From Isoetes engelmannii (lineage: Eukaryota > Streptophyta > Lycopodiopsida > Isoetales > Isoetaceae), in assembly GCA_011763485.2 (NCBI GenBank), contig JAANSK020271603.1, positions 1 through 21,181 on the forward strand: DNA of 21,181 nucleotides, in the 5' to 3' direction. Positions 1 through 10,838 of this stretch are shown here, one piece after another. Made by a program: the position numbers and the translations under genes. The notes under the pieces were generated by a model. It was given only the letters and a program-made list of their open reading frames with translations. It was not told the origin of the DNA and made no database searches. Within the stretch, counting starts at the first letter, position 1. Each line of letters opens with the position of its first letter.

Positions 1-77
1 GTATTTTCCCGTATTTCTTGTGTATTTCTCTGTATTCCTTGCGTATTTGCCTCGTTCTTCGCGTAGGTTCATGACAG
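1..77. repeat. 21-bp tandem repeat at the window edge
   Basis: The stretch from 1 to about 55 is built from alternating 10- and 11-base units that each begin with GTATTT or GTATTC, so the full period is 21 bp. It ends in a GTAGGTTCATGACA segment. That same ending, preceded by a shorter run of the units, recurs in both halves of the duplication at 845-1130, so the three stretches are related. On the minus strand the period is seven codons, rich in Lys, Tyr, Arg, Asn and Thr, but I do not recognise a protein. The array may continue left of the window. Confidence 0.6.
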
Positions 78-844
78 CGACAACCCATAGTGAATTTGTT
101 GGATGGAGATCGATTTCAGAGGCATCAGGATCCATCGGATCTTCCTTAGTCACCTCGGATGGGGAATCCGAGTGAATGTATTTATCACGTTGTCTATACA
201 TATGTGTGGAAGACACTGTCATGAACCCCAATATCCATATAGTCGTCACAGACACTATCGTGTGACATTGTGAAGTGATCAAACTCTTTGTTGTACTTTG
301 TATTCAGCTGGTGATAATGTGAACTAAGACTCAAGTTTTGAAAATTGATCTCGTATTTATGTTCTATTTCGTGATGGTGGTATTAGTTTTATTTTGGTTA
401 GATGTTACTCATTCCGTGTGACGGTCCAAGCCAAGAGGTTTGGGTCCGTCTCAGTCATGCATGCATGTAGGTTCTAGAATGTTCTAGAACTTGCTGGAAA
501 TAGCGCATATGGAGAAGATGCAAGAGAATGTCTTCAACAAGTACTAGTAGTTCACTTGGCAAAGGGATGTGATTTCCATCTAGAAGGTTGCAAGTTCAAG
601 TCTTGTGATGTGCAACTATCCTTTTGCATCAGTGTGACGACCATCTTTTGTATATGGAGTGCCCGTATAATATGAAATACTTGTATGATTGTAATGTCGT
701 TGGACTAGATATATATCGAGGCGCCTCATTCTTGCCGAACCATTCCGGTTCACATGCCAGTCTTGAGTCTTCTTGGCATCAATCTCAAGTTCCTGCTTGT
801 CTTCGAGCTATCGTATTCTTGATTCTTCATTATATATAATATTC
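78..844. other. Non-coding stretch, no gene recognised
   Basis: The open frames here are short and resemble no family I know. A hairpin-capable segment lies at about 421-452, where GACGGTCC pairs imperfectly with GGGTCCGTC. It is followed by the heat-shock-element-like motif described separately. The segment at 417 begins TGTGACGG, like the solo LTR at 15141, but I found no matching end or target duplication. I therefore leave it as unassigned, possibly transposon-derived, DNA. Confidence 0.4.
472..489. promoter_or_regulatory. Perfect heat-shock-element-like motif
   Basis: The sequence TTCTAGAATGTTCTAGAA is an uninterrupted TTCnnGAAnnTTCnnGAA array. These are four alternating pentamers, the binding pattern of heat shock transcription factors. 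It is a near-palindrome, so it has no strand. No gene is recognised within a kilobase on either side, so any target is unknown. Such motifs also occur in the control regions of some plant LTR retrotransposons. The match is seen directly; function is inference. Confidence 0.4.
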
Positions 845-1130
845 CTTGCCGATCTTCATGTATTTCTCGCATATTTCTTACGTATTTTCCTTGTTTTCAC
901 ATAGGTTCATGACAAATAGATCCATATAGCTTCCAAAGCGCAACCCCTTGTGCCTACTGGATAATGATGCATGTGAAATTGCAAGGCTTGCCAATCTTCA
1001 TGTATTTCTCGCATATTTCTTATGTATTTTCCTTGTTTTCGCATAGGTTCATGACAAATAGATCCATATAGCTTCCAAAGCACAACCCCTTGTGCCTGCT
1101 GAACAATAATGCATGTGGAATTGCAAGGCT
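845..1130. repeat. 142-bp tandem duplication (two units)
   Basis: Unit one (845-986) and unit two (987-1130) align end to end with a period of 142 bp. They differ at roughly ten positions, so they are about 93% identical by eye. Each unit starts with CTTGCC, carries the GTATTT-type periodic segment and GGTTCATGACAAATAGATCC, and ends at GCAAGGCT. A diverged version of the first part of the unit lies at 1-77. I see no protein family in it. Confidence 0.8.
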
Positions 1131-3385
1131 CCCAACTCTTGCGCCAGAACACCATAACCAAGGCCTCATCCATGTGGCTAAGGCAACATTCTCGAGACAA
1201 CAATATAGGAACCATTCTCTACACGACCAACACATACAGACACCATGGCAAAAATATGCATGACTTCCTCGAGTAGGAAGTAGCGCAGATGCTAAGCAAC
1301 ATAAGAACACTCGCCAATGAAGACTTTGAACATAGTCGTCCATTGGACACTGCAAGCTGCCATGAACATGCTTATCTTGACATGTTCAACATCCCTATTG
1401 GACCATGTAGACAACCTTTACCGCTACTGGAGCTACTACAAATGGATATACGTGACAGTCTCAGCTTCACAGCCCCGTAACAAATGGTTCATGAGACGAA
1501 CAAGCATCACACCCTTGGGACAACTCTTTGTGCGATAGCACTTTTTCTTTTCAGAAATTATAGCGAGGGAAAAAACTGCCGGAGAACTAAGCTATTGCCA
1601 GAAAATATTATTTTTAGATTCCAAAAGTCACACCCGAAAAAGGGTACACTTGCATCACCGAGATACCTCTAAAACATTTCAAGTAAGTAGATATCGAGGG
1701 CAAAGAAGTTTTTAGGAAGCAGTGTTGATAAGATATGAAAATTCTACCCATTAATTACGTTTTAAAATACTCCTAAGTGTTCAACAAGATTCTACAATTT
1801 TAGAATGTAACGCACCCCCCCCCCCTTTCCCAACCTTTTTATTTTTATTTCTTAATTTAGGGTTTTGTCCCAATTACTATGGCATAAGTATAGGCCTATA
1901 TTCCGAATGGTATTGTAAAGCCTATACTCCTACAATCATGTGTATGAGTGTACATGCCTATCTTAAATGTATAACCTATAAGCCTATACTCGTAAGTTTA
2001 TATTTGTCCCAAAAGGATTGGCCATATAGGCCTTAAGTGTATTGGCAATAAGCTCATAAGTGCACATGTAATACTCATAATACATAGTTGATTATACATT
2101 ATGTATTCCCACTACTTATCAAGCAAAAATTAGAATGCCTTAAAAATACTTAATATATATGCATTCTATGTATATTGTATTCTACATATTTTACAACAAT
2201 GCTAAGAAGGCATCTGTTTAGTGAGGAGGAGGATTATCCAGCTATTATATACAAGATAGGCACATAAGTTGCACTATTAAACTAAATATTAGCAGATATT
2301 TAGCATGTTCACACAAATTGCTACATAGAGGTATCATTTGTGCAATGTATAGTTTTATTGTTAATCTTTTATGATATCCAAATCTATCTCATGTTTCTGT
2401 GGTTCAACTACAAATATAAAATGTTAACATGGTCATTTCCTTCGAAGAAATAGCCATTTACGCTGTGCAAAAGAAATGCCATAATCCCTTGGAAACAAAA
2501 AGGCTTTCTCGCCACTAAACAAAGTATATCTAGCAACAAACGTTTCTGCAAAGTCTCATATTTCTGTCACTCTTGCTCATATTAGCTGCTAACATATAGC
2601 GTTTTAAAAAGTTGACGTAATAAATCATTGATACAGACAACCAAAACTGATAACATGTAGGAACGAACAATCCCCACTCAGTATTTAGAAGCTCCTGTAC
2701 CAGCTAAAAGAGGCTGGCTTCATAGAGATGACATAAATATTGAGCACCCCAGATGGCATGGATTTTCAATAAGAAATTCTGTCTTTTAAGAAGGCCAATT
2801 AAAGGAAAACAGTATTGATTCTTATGCAAGAACCTAAGAAGCTTCATTTAGAAATAGGAAGACAGAATAGAACTTCCTTTGAACAAATGCTGGATTTCTG
2901 ACTCTACATGCTGCAAAAATGTCAGGCAGCTATAGTTTTCTCCAATTTGTACATTTTTTCCTACATAAAGGACAATTCAGCAGCAAAGACCATAGACTAC
3001 TAGTCATGTTTCCTCCAAGTTGTACACGTGCTCTAGAGAAATATAGTCAGGTCCATTATTGAATAACATGTATCGCTAGCAGATGCGAAACTCTTAGGGC
3101 TGAGCTCAAATTTGTGATCAGTGAAGAATGTAGGACAGAACTAAAAGTAAGTATTACTTCCTGCAACAAAAAAGCATGAAGGAATACAATGCCACAAAAT
3201 CACTCACTGAAAAAAAAATAAAGCCTGAAAGAAACCAATGTTCCCACTTACCTCTCCTGAAATTCTTTCGTTCTTCTATGTAGATGATGCTATAAGTATC
3301 ATGCATGGTCTTCTAATTTTCTAGGAGTCAGCAATCCTGAATTATCTGGCGTATATAGATGTTACTCCTATACGAAATCCCTACG
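1131..3385. other. AT-rich intergenic DNA, no gene recognised
   Basis: Short open frames at about 1289-1672 have no recognisable motif. A run of eleven C lies at 1815-1825. Between 1880 and 2070 the words GCCTATACTC and TATAGGCC recur loosely. The rest is AT-rich without long frames. The part just below 3385 should include the 3' untranslated region of the racemase gene. On the minus strand there is a good splice-donor-like sequence, GAGAGGTAAGTGGG, at 3255-3242, which could mark a 3'UTR intron. I could not identify its acceptor or a clear AATAAA signal. Confidence 0.5.
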
Positions 3386-4559
3386 TTACTTGTTTGCTTC
3401 GATCCACCCTATCGTAGACTTGGCAAGTGAATTCATGGGATCAATACACTTCTCCAAAAGAGGATCATTGGTTTCAAATGCACTGATCATATCATGACAT
3501 GCAAAAACCACCATATTAACAGCATTGACCAGCATCATTTGAATTGCAATGCGCAGCAAGTTCCTAGCGCCTTTCAAATCGTGTCTCTGTAATGCCTCAA
3601 TGCCAGGAAGAACAATGCGTTCTTTTGTTGCTTCATCTGGAAGCACCACCTCAAAACCCTGTTTTATGGATAACCATCTCCACATTCATCACAACAGGTT
3701 AGAAAGTGCATTCTCCAATACATATAAAGTAAAGCAATAAACAAATGAAGTATGCAAATTCTAGATGAACATAACATACCTGTCTCACAAGCTCCTTCTG
3801 ATAAAATCCTGCTGCTAGGGTTGCTTCAGTGGCAAGAATCCCAATTTTTGGTTTGCTACCAGCTTCAAGAGGCTGCAAATTAGCAGCCTTGAGCTCTTCT
3901 GCTACAGAGTCTGCGATGCTAAGAAAAGGTACTGAACAATCAGATTTCAACTTGTCATACCAGAAATGGGAAACATGGCATGGCATAACAATGCATCGAG
4001 CTCCAGATTGCTCCAAAAATCTCCTCATTTTAAAAAGATTTTGCAAGGGCACATTATCTTTATCAACTCCAGACTTCAAGAGAGAATCTCTCAAGCTTTT
4101 AGACGAAGGCATTAATATCTGCCTCATAAGAGGGTCACTGCAGAGAAGCAGTGGAATACCGTCAGATTGAGGAGTACCCTCAACTATTTTCCTCATAAAT
4201 TCAGCAGTTGCACGAGTACTGATGCCTCCTATTATGCCAATGGTATGTGCATAGTTGAAACAATGCTGATTTTGACCTGAAATATGAATCTCAGATGAAA
4301 AAGCAGGACCTACTTGCCCATTAGGAGTTAAATGTTCACCAATATCAGTGCTATCCTTAAAAATGGAGCTTTCTATTGCTCTTACTTTTGAAACACTGTA
4401 TCTCCTAATCTCAGGAAGGGCTAAAGCAGGGCTATGGACCGCAAACCTGCAAACCGCAGTTCTGGTGCTCCGTGTCTTCGGATTCAGACCCCATTCCAAG
4501 CAGATCCGATTCGCCAAAATTACAGGCCGCAGGTTGTACTGCATGGCTTTATCCACCAT
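3386..4559 (-). CDS. Aspartate/glutamate racemase family protein, two exons
   Basis: Exon 1 is 4559-3780 (260 codons) and exon 2 is 3658-3386 (90 codons plus TAA), giving about 350 residues, usual for plant members. The frame joins in phase 0: the exon ends in Val-Arg-Gln and resumes Gly-Phe-Glu-Val-Val-Leu-Pro. The ATG at 4559 follows an in-frame TGA about 20 bases upstream. Residues 1 to about 95 are basic and rich in Ser, Arg and Ala, which suggests an organelle transit peptide (inference). The racemase fold starts near residue 106 (IGIIGGISTRATAEF). The first catalytic cysteine is C194 in MPCHVSHFW, where family members usually have Asn after the Cys. The second candidate is C314 in VVFACHDM, in place of the common GCTE. 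The segment DDPLL-type/KCIDPM near residues 325-335 is typical of the plant group. The family interconverts L- and D-Asp or Glu without a cofactor; substrate here is not proven. No internal break is seen. Confidence 0.88.
3659..3779 (-). other. Intron of the racemase gene (121 bp, GT-AG)
   Basis: On the minus strand the donor reads GAGACAG|GTATGT at 3780/3779 and the acceptor reads ATAAAACAG|GGTTTT at 3659/3658. Removing it keeps the frame (phase 0) and restores an uninterrupted family alignment across the join. Both flanking frames run on into non-homologous residues if it is not removed, which supports the call. Confidence 0.85.
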
Positions 4560-4728
4560 AGCCACCGCTGTTAGATTTCTTCAGACTTCACATCAATGAA
4601 TATTTTATGGGGAGGGCCTCGAACTTTGGAATCCCAGTCTTAGGCTCTTTAATGTAAATGTAAGCTCTTATCCATTCAAAACATGGAGATGTCGGAAGAT
4701 GTGAGATCTGCTATTTCAGAAAGTGTTT

Positions 4729-4738
4729 CTATATATAG
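4729..4738 (-). promoter_or_regulatory. TATA-like box upstream of the racemase gene
   Basis: CTATATATAG is palindromic and lies about 170 bases upstream of the ATG at 4559. A transcription start some 30 bases downstream would leave a 5' leader of roughly 140 bases, normal for a plant gene. In an AT-rich region a chance match is possible. Confidence 0.4.
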
Positions 4739-4739
4739 G

Positions 4740-5635
4740 GACAGAACTTATCATGCATGCAGAATTAGCAAACTTGGAAACACAGACTCTTCAATTAAAT
4801 GAAGATACTATCTTGTAACTTGCCTTTCTCATGAATGAAAGGGAGGCCGAAAAAAACAAACCCACAAAACCAAAACTTAACTTTCCTGTGCTGACCCTTT
4901 ATGGAATTACTACAATTCCTTTGTCACCCTATTTGGTTTTGCACCTATGGTCAAGGAAAAAAATTATGCAAAGATGCGAACATTCTGTTGTTTACTTGTG
5001 TCCAGCCCTTTTGTCACCATATTGCATGCAAATGGACAAAATCGATATATTACTTAGGTGCCTCACAAATAGAATATTCTATATTGATGGGCTCTGTTGT
5101 GAGATAAATGTGACTAACAATCTTGAACACGTGTACAGTACACGTATTGCGTATCCCATGTCCTCAAGTTGCACATCATCCACTGCAATCATCATGAATT
5201 AGTTGTTGAATTCAAGCCACAAGCTTCTCCATGCACTTCATGTCCATGAATGGCACATTTTCATCATCCTCGACCTCAGTTTACTTTGCGTGGTTAGCAT
5301 TTCACAAGGATGTGATCCCGACATCATGCATTCAAGAGAATCATCCAGTCTTTTCAAAGCATCTAAAACATCAACTCATCTATCTGAAACAATATCTCTT
5401 ATGAGAAATATTATTAACATCATCACAAATGTTCGATTCCAATTAGTTGGTTCCAACGGAAGTTGTGTGCTCCGAGGTCACATGTTTTAACTGGCCCTGT
5501 GTTAGGGACTTTAAACATATCATGTGTAATATAAAATCACATGGAATAGCTCCTAGGATAAGTTATTACGATCTGTAATGGATTAGCTATAAGTGATATG
5601 TATATTGTATTTTTGAGATGTGATGATGATTAGTG
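4740..5635. other. Intergenic DNA, no gene recognised
   Basis: Plus-strand open frames at 4831-5202 and 5203-5490 have no motif, repeat or codon pattern that I can tie to a gene. The segment ends directly at the oligo-T run that marks the 3' end of the old LINE. No target duplication for that LINE could be found here. Confidence 0.4.
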
Positions 5636-6934
5636 TTTTTTTTAAAGGACGACAAACTTTATTGAAAATAAACCAAAAGACAGATACATTCTCAGAGGAT
5701 AATCATAATCCACTGAGTAGGACTGCCAGCCTATGCATAAGACAACACACTCAAATAGATCTCAAAGATCAATTGCCGCTGGGATCAGGAGCAAACGAAG
5801 AGCAATGGTAGACCCTAGCAATTCTAGCTTATGCATCCTAGAGAACAGCTGTAGCAGAAACATCCATCTTAAAGGCACACAATCTTCTGCACTTCCAGAT
5901 AGACCACAACAACATCTTGACGCTAAGTGAAACGCTAGGCTTCGTAACTTATGTCAAGTATCTGGATAAACAGCTAAGAGCGCTTGCTAACTTGTCAATG
6001 TCACATGAAAAAGAGAAAGCAGCCAAAACCACACAAGCTGGAGATGATCACACAAAAAGAAAGAATTCTCAATAGTCTCATCCCTTTGCTTTGTACACTG
6101 GGCATAATGCTGACACCCGATGATTGAATCTGTAGACAAGCGCATTAACATGAGGGCATCTCTGAAAAATCTGCCACCAAAGCACAACCACCTTAGGATG
6201 AAGTAGTTTATCCGAAGCCCAAGTCCACATACTTCTCCAACTAGGAGGCGGAAGCTGAACGGACCACTTGGTGGATGGCAGAAGGGTATCACCATTGGCA
6301 AGTAGCATATACATAAAATTCATAAGCCTATGCTCGTAAAACACTCTGGTGGAAACCCACATGTACCCTTCAATAGCCTTTACCAACCAATGGCAGAGTA
6401 CAAGCAACCCTTTGCCGAATAGGCACATCCCATCGAGACAATAAGAACCTTGTTTGCAAGACCTCCCATGTCGCTAACTGGATAGAATCATATGATGCCA
6501 CGACTGTCAAGATTCCATCTAACCTCCAACATTGTTGAGTTAATGGATGGACTGAGGCACAAAGTGGAAGATTATTCTCCACAGCTATCCACCACAAAGA
6601 AGCACTCAACTGATGACATGCAACAGGATCAATATGAAATAAGGTTCGTACTGTCTCTCAAGTCTCCAACAAGTCTTTTAAAAAAGGAGAGGCACTAGCA
6701 AAAGTGCATAGCCGATAAAAGAGGCCTCAAAGAAGAAGAGGCTTTAATGAAGCCTTCTCAAAAGGAACACAATGTGCAAGCGACTGCTTCACCAACCACA
6801 CTCCAGATGATTCAGCCATATCCCTAGGGATCCTTCAAATGAACTTAGAATGAGAATTTTACTTTGCAAATGGAAGTCTGTCATACCTAAAACATCAACA
6901 AATTTTGGCCTAGTGCATTTGACCATGCAATCTT
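5636..6934 (-). pseudogene. LINE-old, 3' piece of ORF2 (thumb, zf-RVT, C-terminus) and tail
   Basis: Reading on the minus strand from 6934, the sequence resumes the conserved thumb segment cut off at 14010. Residues after KIAW align with WWKCLCV...LHSKVLVSKF of LINE-young. Around 6430-6250 lies the stretch WSVQLPPPSWRSMW, then a damaged zinc region near 6200-6070 (VVLWWQIFQRCPHVNALVYRF, with ALCPVY replacing the CPCC of the younger copy). FFLCDHLQLVW follows at about 6050-6010. Frames change several times, so no protein can be made. The terminal segment 5700-5644 carries TTTTCAATAAAG, followed by the oligo-A tail (5643-5636, seen as T on the plus strand). The last 14 bases at the high end (6934-6921) are the target duplication shared with 14023-14010. 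Confidence 0.8.
6921..6934. repeat. Target-site duplication of LINE-young (tail side)
   Basis: GACCATGCAATCTT is identical to 14010-14023 and lies directly next to the oligo-T face of the LINE tail. The same bases encode KIAW of LINE-old on the minus strand, which proves the site was part of that element before insertion. Confidence 0.93.
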
Positions 6935-7066
6935 TTCTTTTCTTTTTTTTTTTGGAAGAACTTTTCTCATTGTATTAAAAGAATGACAATGGTACAAGGT
7001 GAGTGAGGAGCAAGAAAAGCTGCCCCGAAGAGGCCGCGGTACCCCATCACTCCATCATCGTCTCAA
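6935..7066 (-). other. LINE-young 3' untranslated region and A-rich tail
   Basis: Downstream of the ORF2 stop at 7069-7067 there are about 110 bases of leader ending in ACAATGAGAAAAGTTCTTCC, followed by eleven A and then AAAG-type units (6953-6935). LINE-old ends in a similar segment, so the 3' end identifies the family. Confidence 0.8.
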
Positions 7067-10000
7067 TTACAACTGAACAAAGCATCCATCCTCATCCACT
7101 ATCCCCAAGAAGTCTTGCCAGATGGCAAACTTCCGTTCCGCCAATCCCGAAAACACCTGGAAGCTCTGAAATGACTTGTACCTTAGCCAGGGGATCAAAG
7201 AGGCCGAAGGCTGCTGGACTCCCTGGAAAATCCACAGCCGCCTTCGTTTCCAGATCAGCCAGACCAACCAAGCCACACATAGGTGCAAGGCTTGCTTTCG
7301 TGGAAGAGGCCAAGCACCTGGATACAAATGCAGGAGAAACTGCTGGCTGGTTAACCGAACCTGGAGCCGGGCCTGAACCCAGTCCTAAGCCGCCTGTAGA
7401 TGAGGGCAAAGGACCAAACAATGCTCCACCGTCTCTGGATGAAGGCTACAACAAGGGCACAGAGGACTCACCCCTGGCCTGAATCTACTCACCAGGGCAT
7501 TTACCCGGATAGAACGGTGCACCACCTGCCAAAGGAGCACCCTGACCTTCGGGGGAGGAAGGGTACTCCACGTCCAAACCCAGACCGAGCGCCAGCGGGA
7601 GCCCGGAAGCCGCAAAGACCACTTATCAGACGGAGGCAAAGTGTCATGGATGACTAATGTACGGTAGGCAGACCGCACGAAGCACGCAACATCAACATCC
7701 GGATGAACCTTCCAAGCCCGCACCACCACGTCCCCCTGAGACAGTACAGGTATGTGCAGCGGAATACAGCGGGTCACCTTCTCCCAAATAGTCCAGTCAC
7801 TGGCTATCAGACCAAACCATGCTCGGGAGAACTCCCATGGTGCAACCTGACTATCCCAATACCATTCCTCCAGAGTGAGCACCCCCGCCCGCCTCCAGCG
7901 GACCTGTGTCCGGGCGTGCATAGTGGCGGCCAGAGGCAACTGCTTTGGGGACAGAGGAACCCACAAGAAAGGTGAAGAGTGGTGATACACCGCGGCAGGA
8001 TCCAGCTGGAACAGCATCCGCACGTGCTCCCACGCCCGCAACACCCCGGTGACGAAGGGGGAAGCATGCGGGAAAGGCTTGAGCCCATACATCAATGCCC
8101 ACGGCAACTCCACAGGCACAGTAGGCTTCCCAAATGCCACATAGTGGCGAAGGGACTATAACAGCAATGCCGTCCCTGGTGAGGATGCTCCCTCCTGCAA
8201 AATACTCCAGACAAACTTGGAGACCAACACCTTGCTATGCAAGGCCAAATCCAAGATGGCCAGACCTCCATCCTCCTGGACGCAGAGACATTTCCACCAC
8301 GCCACCTTAACCACCGCCCCCTCATCATCCCCACCCCACACAAAATTCCGGAACATCCTGTCCAATGCCTGCATCTTTCCCTCAGGGGTTAACATAGCGG
8401 ATGTCATGTATACATGTGTGCTACAGAGCACCGACTTGGCTACCGTGATCCTCTCTGCCATGGACGACTTACTTCCCTTCCACATTTGAGATGCTTCCCA
8501 CACCCGCCCTATGGAGATATCCCCTCCAAAGGGAATACCCAGCAACTTCATACACGCAGTGCCTCGGAGCACCTTCCATGGAAACAGAGCCAGGCAGGGG
8601 GGTGGCGGAGACAACGACGCCCACAATGCAGAACACTTACTCCAATTCAAGAGAATGCCTGAGGCTAGAGAGAAGGTGTCGAGCAGACCCTTCACATTAC
8701 GCAGGTTTCTTTCCTCTGCTACCAGAAAGAGGAAAGTGTCATCAGCGAACTGATTAATAATTTGCTGGCTCCCATCCTGCATCTGGAGTCCATCCACGAC
8801 GCCGTCTTCCACAGCGGCCATAAGCAACTGGGACAATGCCTCTGCCACTATCGTGAACAGGAACGGTGCGAGGGGGCACCCCTGACGCACCCCTCTGCCC
8901 AAAAAGAAGAAGGCTGAAGGCTCCCCCTGACACACCACTGTAGCGCGAGCCGAGCTATGCAATTTCATCACAAGTTCTGTGAACTGCGGGCCACAACCCA
9001 ATGCCAACATCATGGCAGACAGGAACTCCCAACGCACACTGTCGTATGCTTTGGCAAAATCCAGCTTCAAGTAGGCAATACGTTGCCCTGTTCTCCTAGC
9101 CCAATACAAGCCTTCATAGGCCGCTGCCACATTGGTCAAGATATTCCTCCCAGGAACAAACCCAGACTGCACCCTGCTAATGGAGGAGGCTAACACCGGC
9201 TTCAACTTCTCTGCCAATGCCTTCGCAATAATCTTATATACCGAAGACAGGAGGGAAATAGGCCTCCCATCACTGATGGTAGAAGGCTGCTTCACCTTAG
9301 GGATGAGAGAAATACACGCGGTATTCAAGATCCGGTCAAGTTGCGAGGATTGTAATAGCTCAAGATAAACTTGGTTACACCGCCTCATCAGCCCACTCCC
9401 AATAGGTTTGAAAAAACTCAACTGGAATGCTATCCAACCCCAGACACTTATCCTTAGACATACACATGCAGGCCTCCGTGCAAGATCCTCTCTCGAGAGC
9501 TGCCGCTCCAGGCTTTCCCGCTGATGAGGCGCAATAGAAGGTTTAACAGTAGCCAAAACAAGCTCTTGCATCTCTTGCTCATAGGGCAGTGTATGCTGTG
9601 CAAAGAATCTGGAGAAATGGGCATGCACATACTGCCGCAGCTCGGCAGGATCCTCCAACATTCGTCCATCAGGCAAGGCGAGAGAGGCCATTGCAGCCGC
9701 ATAACGCCTTTGCCTTGCTGCACGAAAAAATACAGACGATCTCGTATCACCTTCCTTCAACCAGGTAAGTCCTGCTTTCACACGCTCCTCCCGGACCTTA
9801 ACCTGCTCCAGAGCACTGATACGCTGCAACACAGCATTCTCCCTAACACCATCCGAGGGATGAACCCGAAGCCTTGCCAACTCCTGATAGAGGGTATGCA
9901 GCTCCTGCCGCTCCAACTGCACGCGCCGCCTCCCAAACTGCTTAGCGAAGCGCTTCACCCTGGCCAGTGCTGCCACCATACCCGCCATACCTCCTTGAGA

Positions 10001-10838
10001 GGTGAAAGCGTCCAACCACACCTCCTGACATTGCGCCGAGAACTCCACATCCTTCAGGAGCCGGGTGTTCAACCGAAACACCGTATTTGAGGGCCGAGGA
10101 GTAACACCCCCTCCCCCAGCCACCAATTGAGGGAAGTGGTCAGAGACCGAAGAGGCCAAAATATTACGCCTACGCAAAGAAGGCACACTATCCAGGGCAA
10201 TAGGAGAACCATGAACACCGATCATGCCTAGCATACGCACGGCCTGCTCCAATCTGTCGATTACAATAGGTGATAGACAAGTCCCCTGGAACCTCCACCA
10301 TAGCCACATCCTGCAAAAGACGTGACCACTGGTCCTTCTCAAAATCTTGCACCACCTGCGTGCCCGGACCAGTGCAATCCGCCACTCCCTCCACCATATT
10401 GAAATCCCCTAATAGCAACCACGCAACCTGCAAACCCCCAAGGCTGCGCAATTTGTGCCTGATAGTGGCCCACAATTCCCCTCGTCGAGACGGCTGATTC
10501 GGAGCATATACATTAACAATCCCCCACTCCTTACCATCCTCTAGCCACTTAATGATCGTCCAACGACCAAACTTATCCGCTGCAAAGTACGTGACCTGTG
10601 CGTCCATCCTCCAAGCAATCATGGTGCCTCCGCTAGTCCGCCGTGAGGAAGAAGCAACAGTTGCAAACTGGCACCCCACCATGTCCAACAGTCTAGACAT
10701 ATCCCCCCTATGACGCTTATGCTACTGCAGACAGATGATGTCCAGCCGCAACTACCGAAGTGCCAATGAAACCCGGGCCCTCTTACCACTGGAGGACCCC
10801 ACCCCCCGCACATTCCAGCTCAAAATGGCTCTATTCAT
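7067..10838 (-). pseudogene. LINE-young ORF2: endonuclease, reverse transcriptase, zf-RVT
   Basis: Starts MNRAILSWNVRGVG at 10838, a normal length of about 1257 codons. The endonuclease covers 10838 to about 10130 with WNVRG, NVYAPNQPSRR, LLLGDFNM near 10410 and SDHFP near 10140. The usual glutamate after IICLQ is a stop. The reverse transcriptase covers about 9340-8550: LIPK, SGFVPGRNIL, motif A LKLDFAKAYDS with Asp at 9061-9059, GVRQGCPLAPFLF, and an intact FADD box at about 8749-8738. The thumb segment FRNFVWGGDDEGAVVKVAWW follows near 8330. zf-RVT shows CPCC...EHCLVLC near 7465-7400, and WLVWLIWKRR lies near 7270-7225. Breaks: TAG at 10754-10752, 10724-10722, 8158-8156 and 7387-7385; a frameshift near 10220; and an out-of-frame stretch at about 9490-9390. 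The protein would reverse-transcribe the element RNA at a nicked target; this copy is dead. Confidence 0.9.

Noticed and set aside
1020-1355. Overlapping minus-strand frames of about 100 codons
   Set aside because: They run across the 142-bp duplication and resemble no family. The duplication explains the repeated residues.
4557-4565. An upstream GTG as start of the racemase
   Set aside because: GTG starts are not expected for a plant nuclear gene; the ATG at 4559 is the first in frame after a stop.
4831-5490. Two plus-strand frames of 123 and 95 codons
   Set aside because: No motif, no recognisable family and ordinary AT-rich composition. I could not support a gene.
5514-5635. TGTTAGGGAC segment as a possible LTR start next to LINE-old
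   Set aside because: No matching end, inverted terminal dinucleotide or target duplication was found, and no continuation beyond 17460.
7003-7657. Plus-strand frames of 159 and 85 codons
   Set aside because: They are antisense to the C-terminal part of LINE-young ORF2 (zf-RVT and WLVWLIWKRR), where the minus-strand reading is recognisable.
9524-10090. 188-codon open frame on the plus strand
   Set aside because: It lies antisense to the LINE-young linker and endonuclease region, which matches a known family; the plus-strand protein has no motif.
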